Shown: positions 1 through 6,122, numbered from the stretch's first letter. The stretch: DNA of 6,786 bases from Candidatus Hecatellales archaeon (GCA_003662305.1 QMXU01000053.1:1-6786); one strand, 5' to 3'. Notes: generated from the sequence alone by a model not told the origin. Numbers and translations are program-made.

Positions 1-1
1 A

Positions 2-1111
2 ATAAAAGTTTTCAACGGCTACATCGTCCTCCATAATCCTTGGAGAGGCCCGTACAAGGGTGGAATACGCTACCATCCAAGCGTAAACCTAGACGAGGTT
101 AAAGCCCTAGCCATGTGGATGACCTGGAAGTGCGCAGTCATAGACATACCATACGGCGGCGCGAAAGGCGGAATAAAATGCAACCCGAAAGAAATGTCCC
201 AAAGCGAAATTGAAAGGCTGACCAGAAGGTTCACCGCCACCATGATCGACGACATGGACCCCTTCAAGTACGTGCCAGCCCCAGACGTCTACACCAACGA
301 GCAGGTTATGGCCTGGATAATGGACACCTACAGCACCATTAAAGGCTATTCCGTTCCGGAAGTGGTAACAGGCAAACCTGTAAGCCTTGGAGGCTCTCTA
401 GGCCGAAAGGAAGCCACAGGCCTCGGAGTTGCCATATGCGTTAGAGAGGCAGCGAAGTCTTTAGGGCTGGACATGAGCAAGCTTACAGTTGCCGTTCAAG
501 GCTTCGGGAACGTAGGCTCCTACGCGGCAATATCGCTGGCGGACATGGGTGCAAAAATAATTGCCGTCTCAGATTTGGTCCCAGATTTGCCGGGTGGAAT
601 ATACAACCCTGAAGGTATCAACCCAAGAAAACTTAAGGATTTCAAAGCTAAAACGGGTGTTATTGCAGGCTTTCCAGGCTCGAGAGAAGTACCAGCTGAT
701 GATGTTCTAACCATGGAATGCGATGTTCTGGTGCCCGCAGCCCTCGAAAACCAGATAACAAGCAGGAACGCTGGGGACATAAAGGCGAGAATTATAAGCG
801 AGGGTGCAAACGGGCCTACAACTCCGGAAGCCGACGCCATTCTCAACCGTAACGAGGTGCTGGTTGTCCCTGACATTCTAGCCAACACCGGAGGAGTAAC
901 CGTAAGCTACTTCGAGTGGGTGCAAAACTTAACCCGTGAACGCTGGACTGAGGAGGAAGTGAACAGGAAGCTGGAGCAGAAAATAGTGAAGTCCTTCCAC
1001 GACATCTACGAGGCAGCTAAAGAACACAACGTAAGCATGAGAACCGCAGCCATGATGCTGGCTGTTGGAAGAGTTACCGACGCCTTCGAGAAAGCAGGGC
1101 TTTTCCCTTAA
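2..1111 (+). CDS. gdhA: Glutamate dehydrogenase, N-terminus off the left edge (partial)
   Basis: Hexameric Glu/Leu/Phe/Val-type glutamate dehydrogenase, a cytoplasmic enzyme that interconverts glutamate with 2-oxoglutarate plus ammonia using NAD(P). The reading frame is open from base 2, so the ATG at 113 is internal. The 37 codons before it encode family sequence, including RGPYKGGIRYHP (fragment residues 15-26). Visible landmarks in fragment numbering are the substrate-binding Lys in PYKGG (19), the catalytic Lys in PYGGAKGG (55), the catalytic Asp in VPAPDVYT (95), the Rossmann GFGNVGS (167-173), and GANGPTTPEAD and LANTGGVTVSYFEW near the C-terminus. The 369 residues seen are about 45-50 short of the usual 415-420, all missing at the N-terminus. 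The stretch after Rossmann strand 2 (SDLVPDLPGGIYNPEG) seems about four residues longer than the common SDxxGGIYNPEG form. Cofactor preference cannot be settled. It converges on the glnA side. Confidence 0.96.
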   Translation: MKVFNGYIVLHNPWRGPYKGGIRYHPSVNLDEVKALAMWMTWKCAVIDIPYGGAKGGIKCNPKEMSQSEIERLTRRFTATMIDDMDPFKYVPAPDVYTNEQVMAWIMDTYSTIKGYSVPEVVTGKPVSLGGSLGRKEATGLGVAICVREAAKSLGLDMSKLTVAVQGFGNVGSYAAISLADMGAKIIAVSDLVPDLPGGIYNPEGINPRKLKDFKAKTGVIAGFPGSREVPADDVLTMECDVLVPAALENQITSRNAGDIKARIISEGANGPTTPEADAILNRNEVLVVPDILANTGGVTVSYFEWVQNLTRERWTEEEVNRKLEQKIVKSFHDIYEAAKEHNVSMRTAAMMLAVGRVTDAFEKAGLFP

Positions 1112-1112
1112 G

Positions 1113-1155
1113 CCTTCTTCTCTCTCCTTTACCAGCTATAAACTTAAACTTTAAG
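1113..1155 (+). terminator. Convergent intergenic region with pyrimidine tract and palindrome
   Basis: Two bases after the GDH stop, an 18-nt all-pyrimidine tract (1113-1130) is followed by a perfect 13-bp palindrome CTTAAACTTTAAG (1143-1155). It lies between convergent genes, where archaeal transcripts commonly end in T-rich runs on the coding strand. The pyrimidine tract would suit GDH. The palindrome could serve either direction. This is inference from base composition and position only. Confidence 0.35.
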
Positions 1156-1162
1156 CGCAGCT

Positions 1163-1321
1163 TCAGCTTTTCTTGCCCTTTACCTCGAAGATAATGTTAT
1201 CCGCCGACACGATTATTACCGAATTACATTTCCTACATCTGAAATAGCGGTTTACACCTCTGCCAGCCTTCTGCTCGCCCAGAAACTCGCTTTCCTCGTG
1301 AAGACATCTATCCTCAGCCAA
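1163..1321 (-). CDS. Small CxH/CxxC zinc-ribbon protein (52 aa), function unknown
   Basis: A 52-residue protein with a clear metal-site pattern: Cys6-x-His8 and, 20 residues later, Cys29-x-x-Cys32 inside RYFRCRKCNSVIIVS, followed by a basic tail (KGKKS). The layout (CxH, LGEQ, a Gly-Val-Asn-x-Tyr stretch, CxxC, hydrophobic strand) resembles small archaeal zinc ribbons I have seen but cannot name. I chose the TTG at 1321 because AGGTGG (1331-1326 region) lies 4 nt before it and the metal motif begins right after it. A longer 62-residue frame from a TTG at 1351 has no ribosome binding site and adds a hydrophobic stretch that looks non-conserved. The gene follows glnA on the same strand with 57 nt between, so it may be cotranscribed or use the T/A-rich box near 1350-1360. 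The role could be RNA or protein binding; this is unproven. Confidence 0.62.
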   Translation of the reverse strand: MAEDRCLHEESEFLGEQKAGRGVNRYFRCRKCNSVIIVSADNIIFEVKGKKS

Positions 1322-1349
1322 CCTTCCACCTACGAAAAATAGTGGAAAC

Positions 1350-1370
1350 AAAAATTAAAAACCTTAAGGT
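1350..1370 (-). promoter_or_regulatory. Palindrome plus T-rich stretch between glnA and the zinc-ribbon gene
   Basis: A perfect 10-bp palindrome ACCTTAAGGT (1361-1370) is followed, reading on the minus strand, by TTTTTAATTTT. Two readings fit. It may be a glnA terminator with a T-run. Or it may be an archaeal BRE/TATA box, since its centre is 30-35 nt before the TTG at 1321, which would give a nearly leaderless transcript. The sequence alone does not choose. Confidence 0.35.
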
Positions 1371-1378
1371 CATCCTGC

Positions 1379-2842
1379 TCAGCGGTCGAAGTATAGGTAG
1401 AACTCGTAGGGGTGAGGCCTCACGTTTACCTCAGCATGTTCAACGGTTTCCATTTCAACTATTTTTTCCAGTAGTTCCCCGGAGAAGATGGGTTTCAAGT
1501 ATTCGCTGTCGCTTTGAAGGCATTCTACAGCCTCCTTTAGGCTTCCAGGAAGCTCTCCTATTCCAAGCTGCCTCCGCCTTTCAGGTGTAAGCTTGTAAAT
1601 GTTTTCGTCTACAGGGTCTCCCATGTCGATTTTCTTTTTCATCCCGTCTAGGCCCGCTGCTAGGATGGCTGCGAAGCACAGGTAGGGGTTGCATGAGGGG
1701 TCTGGAGGCCTGAACTCTAAACGCTTCCTTTCCGCGTCCCCCTTATGGTAGACCGGAACCCTAAGACAGGCAGACCTGTTGCTCCGGCTCCAGGCAATGT
1801 AGACGGGAGCCTCATAGCCGGGGACAAGCCTCTTATAGGAGCTTGTAGTCGGAGCAACTATAGCCGCAAGAGACCTGCTATGCTCCAGGATTCCTCCTCC
1901 AAAATACCGGGCTAGCTGGCTTATTTCAGCGTAGGCGTCGTCTGGGTCGTAGAAGAGGTTTCTGTCTTTATTCCACAGGCTTACGTGAACATGCATTCCG
2001 GAGGCGTTATCGGCGAAGATAGGCTTCGGCATGAAGGTTGCAACCTTGCCATACTTGGAGGCTACGCTTCTCACCACATATTTAAGCGTCATAACCGCGT
2101 CTCCTGTACATGTCAAAGTATCTCTGTTAAAGTTTATCTCCCCTTGACCTGCAGTGGCAACCTCATGGTGGTGGACATCGCAGGTTACACCGAAGTTTTC
2201 CGTTAGAATAGACGCACATTCACATCGGAATTCCATTAGGGTGTCTTGGGGTGGAACAGGGTAGTATCCTTCCTTAAACCGGATGGGATAGGCGGTTTCA
2301 CCAGTGTTCCAAGCTGCCTCCACGGACTCTATCCTGTAGCTTTGCCCTCGCCAGGCCGAATGTACATCCCAGCTAACCCTGTCGAAGACGAAGAATTCAA
2401 CTTCAGGACCCCAGTAGGAAACCTGGTAGCCTGCCTTCCTCAAAGCCTCCTCAGCCCTTTGTGCCACTCCTCTAGGATCATGTTCCAGGCGGCCCATCCC
2501 GAAGCCTCTGTAAACGTCGCAAATCATCCTTGCGGTTTTAAGATTTTCAGGCATCCAAGGGATTACGGTGAAGGTTGAAGGGTCAGGCTTAAGAACCATG
2601 TCTGACTCGTGAATTTCAGCAAAGCCCTTAATAGAGGAGCCGTCCAGTTTGGGCACGCCTTCACTGAAGGTTTCCTCATCTAAGAAGTCTGACAGAATGG
2701 TTGTATGCTGAAGTTTGCCAGGTACATCGGTGAACTGTAAGTCTATGAACTTAACTTTCTCGCTTTTCACGAGCTTCAGGACTTCGCTGGCACTCCGCCT
2801 TATGGGTATAAGCTTCCCCTTTTCGCTTCTTTTATACGGCAC
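1379..2842 (-). CDS. glnA: Glutamine synthetase, class I
   Basis: ATP-dependent synthesis of glutamine from glutamate and ammonia in the cytoplasm, as a dodecamer in this class. At 487 residues it is a little longer than the usual 440-470. The catalytic set looks complete: Asp-loop DGSSIKG (67-73), metal-ligand GPEVEF (Glu147, Glu149), HHHEVATAGQGEINF (224-238, with Glu227 and Glu235), glutamate-site NASGMHVHVSLW (279-290), KRLVPGYEAP (337-346), NRSA (355-358) and RLEFRPPDP (374-382). A Tyr occurs in the C-terminal loop region (DENIYKLTPE, 413-421), but its surroundings are not the bacterial adenylylation motif and no adenylyltransferase is seen. The C-terminus ends HPYEFYLYFD, as in archaeal enzymes. 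The start is GTG, with GAGGG 7 nt upstream (2854-2850); an ATG 14 nt upstream is out of frame. It diverges from an Lrp-family gene, which may control it. Confidence 0.97.
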   Translation of the reverse strand: MPYKRSEKGKLIPIRRSASEVLKLVKSEKVKFIDLQFTDVPGKLQHTTILSDFLDEETFSEGVPKLDGSSIKGFAEIHESDMVLKPDPSTFTVIPWMPENLKTARMICDVYRGFGMGRLEHDPRGVAQRAEEALRKAGYQVSYWGPEVEFFVFDRVSWDVHSAWRGQSYRIESVEAAWNTGETAYPIRFKEGYYPVPPQDTLMEFRCECASILTENFGVTCDVHHHEVATAGQGEINFNRDTLTCTGDAVMTLKYVVRSVASKYGKVATFMPKPIFADNASGMHVHVSLWNKDRNLFYDPDDAYAEISQLARYFGGGILEHSRSLAAIVAPTTSSYKRLVPGYEAPVYIAWSRSNRSACLRVPVYHKGDAERKRLEFRPPDPSCNPYLCFAAILAAGLDGMKKKIDMGDPVDENIYKLTPERRRQLGIGELPGSLKEAVECLQSDSEYLKPIFSGELLEKIVEMETVEHAEVNVRPHPYEFYLYFDR

Positions 2843-2894
2843 CTTGCCTCCCTCATCCTGTACCGTTTAATACTTCTCCTTGAGGGGACTTTCC

Positions 2895-2910
2895 AAATAT
2901 ATATCTTTCC
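2895..2910 (-). promoter_or_regulatory. Candidate glnA promoter (BRE/TATA)
   Basis: On the minus strand GGAAAG (2910-2905) is followed directly by ATATATATTT (2904-2895), a good archaeal BRE plus TATA box. Start of transcription is expected about 25 nt downstream, near 2874, leaving a leader of about 30 nt that contains the GAGGGAGG ribosome binding site. A second, weaker box, TATTAAAC near 2873-2866 with purines before it, would give a leaderless glnA mRNA. The presence of a ribosome binding site favours the first. Confidence 0.55.
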
Positions 2911-2925
2911 TCAATTCTTCTTTAC

Positions 2926-2935
2926 GAATATTCAA
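2926..2935. promoter_or_regulatory. Candidate Lrp operator box 1 (GAATATTCAA)
   Basis: GAATATTC (2926-2933) is a perfect 8-bp palindrome. The ten bases GAATATTCAA recur with one change at 2956-2965, with 30 bp between equivalent positions. The box lies just upstream of the glnA BRE, a usual place for an archaeal activator site. Binding by the neighbouring Lrp is inferred. Confidence 0.45.
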
Positions 2936-2949
2936 TAAAACATGAAAAA

Positions 2950-2965
2950 TTGAATGAATGTTCAA
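2950..2965. promoter_or_regulatory. Candidate Lrp operator box 2 (TTGAA-N6-TTCAA)
   Basis: TTGAATGAATGTTCAA (2950-2965) has inverted TTGAA/TTCAA ends and contains GAATGTTCAA, one base different from box 1. Its position 14 bp before the lrp TATA box would suit autoregulation by Lrp. Several archaeal Lrp proteins bind short palindromes about three helical turns apart, matching the 30-bp spacing here. Inference from pattern and position. Confidence 0.45.
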
Positions 2966-2970
2966 AAGAG

Positions 2971-3012
2971 AAAGAAAACTTTAAAAGACTCCAACCATTG
3001 GTAAGCTGGGGG
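2971..3012 (+). promoter_or_regulatory. Candidate lrp promoter and ribosome binding site
   Basis: A purine-rich AAAGAAAA element (2971-2978) precedes CTTTAAAAG (2979-2987), an archaeal BRE/TATA arrangement. Transcription would begin near 3007-3009, giving a leader of only about 12 nt. A run of five Gs (3008-3012) ends 7 nt before the TTG at 3020 and would act as the ribosome binding site if the transcript starts slightly upstream of it. Confidence 0.5.
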
Positions 3013-3019
3013 CGAAGAG

Positions 3020-3457
3020 TTGGATGAAATAGACTACAGAATCCTTGAAGAGCTGCTGAAGGATTCACGGCAGTCCTTCCGGGAAATAGCCAGAAACGTG
3101 GGAGTTGCCACTGGAACGGTCCTGGCCAGAATCAAAAACATGGAGAAAGAAGGAATAATAAGGGGCTATACGGCTTCACTTGACCATGAAAAACTCGGCT
3201 ACGAATTAACCGTGGTGGTGGAAATCACGGTTTCAAAGGGTAAGCTGCTGGAGGTTGACAGGGAGATAGCTAAAAACCCCAACGTATGCGCCGTATACGA
3301 CATAACAGGCCTCACAGACGCCATTATCGTGGCCAAATTCAAAACCCGTGAAGAACTTAGCAAATTCACGAAATCGATTTTAGCTATACCGTACGTGGAA
3401 AGAACGAACACCCATCTCGTCTTAACAACCATAAAAGAAGACTTCCGGCTAATATGA
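3020..3457 (+). CDS. Lrp/AsnC-family transcriptional regulator
   Basis: A 145-residue DNA-binding regulator of the normal length for the family. The N-terminal winged helix-turn-helix (about 1-50) begins with the typical MDEIDYRILEEL and has the recognition helix around TGTVLARIKNMEKEG (31-45). After a short linker (GYTASLDHEKLGY) comes a RAM ligand-binding/oligomerisation domain (about 62-140), with the ligand-loop pattern YDITGLTD (93-100) and the closing strand THLVLTTIKED (131-141). Such proteins form dimers to octamers and respond to amino acids; the ligand here cannot be read from sequence. The start is TTG, preceded 7 nt upstream by GGGGG; the nearby ATG at 3024 is out of frame. It is divergent from glnA with paired operator-like boxes between, so control of glnA and of itself is likely. 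As I recall, Halobacterium has a comparable Lrp-glnA pair. Confidence 0.95.
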   Translation: MDEIDYRILEELLKDSRQSFREIARNVGVATGTVLARIKNMEKEGIIRGYTASLDHEKLGYELTVVVEITVSKGKLLEVDREIAKNPNVCAVYDITGLTDAIIVAKFKTREELSKFTKSILAIPYVERTNTHLVLTTIKEDFRLI

Positions 3458-3546
3458 GCTTTTTAAACGCGGAAATACGGGGAATAAGGGTTTTCCACCT
3501 TCTATTTTTCCTTAAAACCCTTAATATTCGCCGTTTTAAAGCTCAT
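3454..3546 (+). repeat. 93-nt imperfect inverted repeat spanning the lrp stop codon
   Basis: Outer arms ATGAGCTTT (3454-3462) and AAAGCTCAT (3538-3546) are perfectly complementary. Pairing continues inward with AAACG (3465-3469) against CGTTT (3532-3536), then GGAAATA against AATATTCG with small bulges. It ends in a perfect 10-bp inner stem TAAGGGTTTT (3485-3494) with AAAACCCTTA (3514-3523) around a 19-nt loop. The lrp stop TGA (3455-3457) lies in the left arm. No flanking direct duplication was found. It may be a 3' hairpin of the lrp mRNA or a short MITE-like element. Confidence 0.6.
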
Positions 3547-3561
3547 CATTAAACATTTTAA

Positions 3562-3580
3562 TTGAAAATTTTTTCTTTCC
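3562..3580 (+). terminator. T-rich run, candidate lrp terminator
   Basis: GAAAATTTTTTC followed by TTTCC gives a six-T run (3569-3574) and further pyrimidines shortly after the large hairpin. Archaeal RNA polymerase often stops at such T-runs. It is the best terminator candidate between lrp and the next promoter. Confidence 0.4.
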
Positions 3581-3631
3581 TTCAAAGCCTTCCATGCAAC
3601 GTTAAGCCCGTTTACCGGCTTGTTTCAATAG

Positions 3632-3681
3632 TTTAATAAAATAATTTTAGGGGCGTAGATAGAAAATTGCTGCGGGGGTGG
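3632..3681 (+). promoter_or_regulatory. Candidate promoter and strong ribosome binding site for the zinc-ribbon/glycosyltransferase operon
   Basis: TTTAATAAAA (3632-3641) is a plausible TATA box, putting the transcript start near 3662. GGGGGTGG (3674-3681) then lies in a leader of about 27 nt and ends exactly 7 nt before the TTG at 3689, which fixes that start. Upstream, a 5-bp hairpin AAGCC/GGCTT (3604-3621) has no assigned role. Confidence 0.5.
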
Positions 3682-3688
3682 TTTCCTA

Positions 3689-4672
3689 TTGGCTAACGTG
3701 CTTAAGCTCTTACAGGATTCAGAGGTTTTAAGGCTTCTCTATAAGCTTCACGTCGACCTGAAGGCCGAGATAATTCCAAGAATATCCTCGAAAGGCGTTT
3801 ATTACCCCCTGCTCCGTGAGGTTTTAAACCGGGAAGCAGACGACGTAAGCTTCCTTAACAAGCTTTACGAGGAAGGCTTCCTTCTTAGGGATGTTTACGA
3901 TAAAATCTTCCGCTGTCCAGACTGCTCCTCAGCCGATTTAAGACCGAGACTTCAATGTCCAAACTGCGGTTCAGCCAATTTCAGCTGCGGGGAAGTTTTA
4001 GTCCATTACTCCTGTGGCCATGTAGATTTCGAAGGCAACTTCCAGGCAGGCGAATCTCTCCTCAAATGCCCGGAGTGCGGTAAGCCGCTTAAACAGGTGG
4101 GCATAGACTATGGAGAGCCTGGAAAAGCCTACAAGTGTCTCCACTGCGGAGACTTCTTCTACTACCCGATGGAGTACTGGGTATGCTGTAACTGCAGTAA
4201 AATGTTCAAGCCGATGGAGGCTTCAGCCGAAGACGTTTTCGTCTACAGGTTTAACGAAGCTATGAAAGGCGAAGTGGAAAAGGTTCTCTCCTACGTGAAG
4301 CCTATTTCGCAGGCGTTCGAGAAGGCTGGCTTCACCGTCGAATGCTTCCCAGAGCTGAAGGGTAAATCAGGCTCCAAGCACATCGTCGACATTTACGCAA
4401 TTGCAGGCAATGGAAGGAGAAAGGTTCGAAAGCTAATCGTAGATGTGGAAGAGAAGCCTGACGGAGGCATGGTGACGCTGGACGAATTTCTAAGATTCGT
4501 AGCTAAAGTTTTAGACCTGAAGGAGAAGGGAACTAAAAGCCTGATGCTTGCTATCCCAAACCTGGAAAAAGAGGCGAAAATGGTGGCTTCGAAGCTTAAA
4601 ATAGAGTGGATTGAAGCTCGAAGCGTTGAAGAAGCCACCCTGCAAGTTGACAGGCTGCTAAGCAGCCTCTAG
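3689..4672 (+). CDS. TackOD1-like multi-zinc-ribbon protein with C-terminal nuclease-like fold
   Basis: A 327-residue soluble protein in three parts. Residues 1-73 are mostly helical and end LNKLYEEGFLLRDVYDKIFRC, suggesting a winged-helix-like segment. Residues 76-170 hold repeated metal knuckles: C76/C79, C90/C93, H106 and C109, C127/C130, C150/C153, C166/C169, in sequence such as CPDCSS, CPNCGS, HYSCGH and CPECGK. This resembles the TackOD1 output domain of TACK archaea, named from memory. Residues 185-327 alternate helix and strand (GFTVECFPEL, HIVDIYAIAG, KLIVDVEEKP, SLMLAIPNL, IEWIEA), like a restriction-endonuclease-type fold. The putative active strand reads D-V-E where E-x-K is usual, so it may be catalytically inactive. 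There is no receiver domain, signal peptide or membrane segment. It is 10 nt before a glycosyltransferase, so a regulatory role in glycan synthesis is inferred. Confidence 0.88.
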   Translation: MANVLKLLQDSEVLRLLYKLHVDLKAEIIPRISSKGVYYPLLREVLNREADDVSFLNKLYEEGFLLRDVYDKIFRCPDCSSADLRPRLQCPNCGSANFSCGEVLVHYSCGHVDFEGNFQAGESLLKCPECGKPLKQVGIDYGEPGKAYKCLHCGDFFYYPMEYWVCCNCSKMFKPMEASAEDVFVYRFNEAMKGEVEKVLSYVKPISQAFEKAGFTVECFPELKGKSGSKHIVDIYAIAGNGRRKVRKLIVDVEEKPDGGMVTLDEFLRFVAKVLDLKEKGTKSLMLAIPNLEKEAKMVASKLKIEWIEARSVEEATLQVDRLLSSL

Positions 4673-4682
4673 GTGTGCCATC

Positions 4683-6071
4683 GTGCAGAAATCTCTGAAG
4701 CCTTTCCATAAATTCATAGGGTTCCTTTCAGGCTTAGCTGCGGTTTTAACAATCTTAATAGTTTACTTTAACGCGGCAGGGCTGATTCTTAAAGCCATAG
4801 CCTTCACTCTTTCAGTAGTCTTCATAGTTTGGGGCGTATACCATGTTCCCATTCTTATAGCCGGCATAACGAAAATCAGGGAGGCTGAGGGAAACAGACG
4901 TTTAAACCCTTTAGACGCTCCTTTCCTCACCATCATCATACCTGCCTACCATGAACCGTGGGTTATCCATAGGGCTGTAAACATAGCGTTGAACAAGCTG
5001 GTGTATCCTAAAGATAAAAAGGAAATCGTCGTAGTAACGGAAGACGAGGAAACTGCTCTCTCAGTTCTCCCTCTCTCCATGGAGAACCCTAAGCATGTGA
5101 AGGTTTTACTCCGCAATTCGGCTCGAAGAATAAAAACTAAGCCAGCTGCCCTAGACGATGTAATCCACCTGACCAAAGGTGAAATAATCGCCATATTTGA
5201 CGCTGAAGACATGCCTGAAAGAAATGTTCTTACCAAGGTTGTACCCCTCTTCGAAAATCCCCAGCTGGGTGCCGTCCAAGGGATACTTAGAATGAGCAAC
5301 CCAGGTGACTCCTGGGTTTCCAAAATGATGAGCATAGAGTATGCCTCATGGTTCAGGATAATGCTTTGGGGGAGAAACCGTCTTGGACTGTTCACTCCGC
5401 TTGGGGGGACCTGCTGCTTCCTCAGGAGGGAAGCCCTTAGAACCTGCGGGCTATGGGACTCCTTCAATTTAACCGAGGACCTGGAAGTTTCGGTGAGACT
5501 GGCTTTCGCAGGCTATGAAATCAGGCTTGCAGAGGTTAGGTCTTGGGAGGAAGCTCCGATAAACGTTAGGCGATGGCTTAGACAGCGAAGTCGCTGGATG
5601 AGAGGCTACCTTCAAACCTTTCTCCAGTACTGGAGGCTTTCGCTAGGAGCCCTTCGAAGGCTTGGACTGCGGCTGTCGTTAAGCATGTTTTTCGGCTTGG
5701 TTACGCCTTTCGTGATGATGATTGTTCCCTTAAGCTACTTTCTAACGGTTCTATGGTTTATCACAGACTTTTTTAGGGTTTGGATGCCCGGGCTTATGAC
5801 TTCGGTTTTTCCTCCTTGGGCTATTGTTCCTTTCCTCTTCAACTTCATCTTCTACACGGGCACCGTTGTAGGGGTGCTGCTGGAAACAAGGAAATACTCG
5901 GACATCCCGTGGTTAACCCTGCTTTTTATACCCTATATGCTTCTCCACATAATGGGTGTCCTCTACGCTGGATGGCAGCACCTAACTAAACCCGTTTTCT
6001 GGGCTAAAACAGAGCATTACGGTCTGGGAGCCAGAGGACTTTTAAACCTAAAAGCTAAAAAGCCGCTTTAA
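4683..6071 (+). CDS. Membrane glycosyltransferase family 2, processive QxxRW type
   Basis: A 462-residue integral membrane enzyme that should polymerise or transfer sugars from a nucleotide-sugar on the cytoplasmic face. Two membrane segments come first (about 12-33 and 35-60). A GT-A catalytic domain follows: LTIIIPAYHE (82-91), VVVTEDEE with Asp121, the DxxD-type IFDAED (171-176), GGTCCFLRREAL (241-252), TED with base Asp266, and QRSRW (301-305), the QxxRW signature of cellulose/hyaluronan/chitin synthase-like enzymes. Three to four membrane segments end the protein (about 334-362, 378-400, 408-430), with a conserved-looking KPVFWAKTEH (436-445) after them. No PilZ or other cyclic-dinucleotide domain is present, and the product sugar cannot be told. 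The start is GTG with AGGTG 7 nt upstream, beginning in the preceding stop codon, so translation is probably coupled to the zinc-ribbon gene. Confidence 0.94.
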   Translation: MQKSLKPFHKFIGFLSGLAAVLTILIVYFNAAGLILKAIAFTLSVVFIVWGVYHVPILIAGITKIREAEGNRRLNPLDAPFLTIIIPAYHEPWVIHRAVNIALNKLVYPKDKKEIVVVTEDEETALSVLPLSMENPKHVKVLLRNSARRIKTKPAALDDVIHLTKGEIIAIFDAEDMPERNVLTKVVPLFENPQLGAVQGILRMSNPGDSWVSKMMSIEYASWFRIMLWGRNRLGLFTPLGGTCCFLRREALRTCGLWDSFNLTEDLEVSVRLAFAGYEIRLAEVRSWEEAPINVRRWLRQRSRWMRGYLQTFLQYWRLSLGALRRLGLRLSLSMFFGLVTPFVMMIVPLSYFLTVLWFITDFFRVWMPGLMTSVFPPWAIVPFLFNFIFYTGTVVGVLLETRKYSDIPWLTLLFIPYMLLHIMGVLYAGWQHLTKPVFWAKTEHYGLGARGLLNLKAKKPL

Positions 6072-6122
6072 ACTATATCATAGGGCTTCCTTAAACCCGT
6101 GCTATCCAACGTTAAGGGTTGA

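Noticed and set aside
113..115. ATG at 113 as the GDH start
   Set aside because: The frame is open to the left edge and the preceding codons encode the conserved RGPYKGGIRYHP region, so this ATG is internal.
520..888. 122-residue open frame on the minus strand inside GDH
   Set aside because: Fully antisense to the conserved Rossmann region of GDH; low-complexity Ser/Ala/Leu composition typical of a shadow frame.
1322..1351. TTG at 1351 as the zinc-ribbon start
   Set aside because: No ribosome binding site precedes it, only T-rich sequence; the TTG at 1321 has AGGTGG just upstream and lies next to the metal motif.
1342..2578. Three plus-strand frames (1342-1590, 1985-2206, 2246-2578) across glnA
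   Set aside because: They overlap the complete glutamine synthetase on the other strand and show no family features.
3454..3546. Insertion sequence or transposon end at the lrp 3' hairpin
   Set aside because: No target-site duplication flanks the arms (TAAT versus CATT) and no transposase is present, so it is recorded only as an inverted repeat.
4946..5467. 173-residue open frame on the minus strand inside the glycosyltransferase
   Set aside because: Antisense to a frame with intact GT2 motifs; Ser/Leu/Arg-rich shadow composition, no recognisable domain or ribosome binding site.
6089..6117. CCTTAA/TTAAGG inverted repeat before the cysteine desulfurase
   Set aside because: Only a six-base match with a 17-nt loop in AT-rich spacer; too weak to call a terminator or operator.
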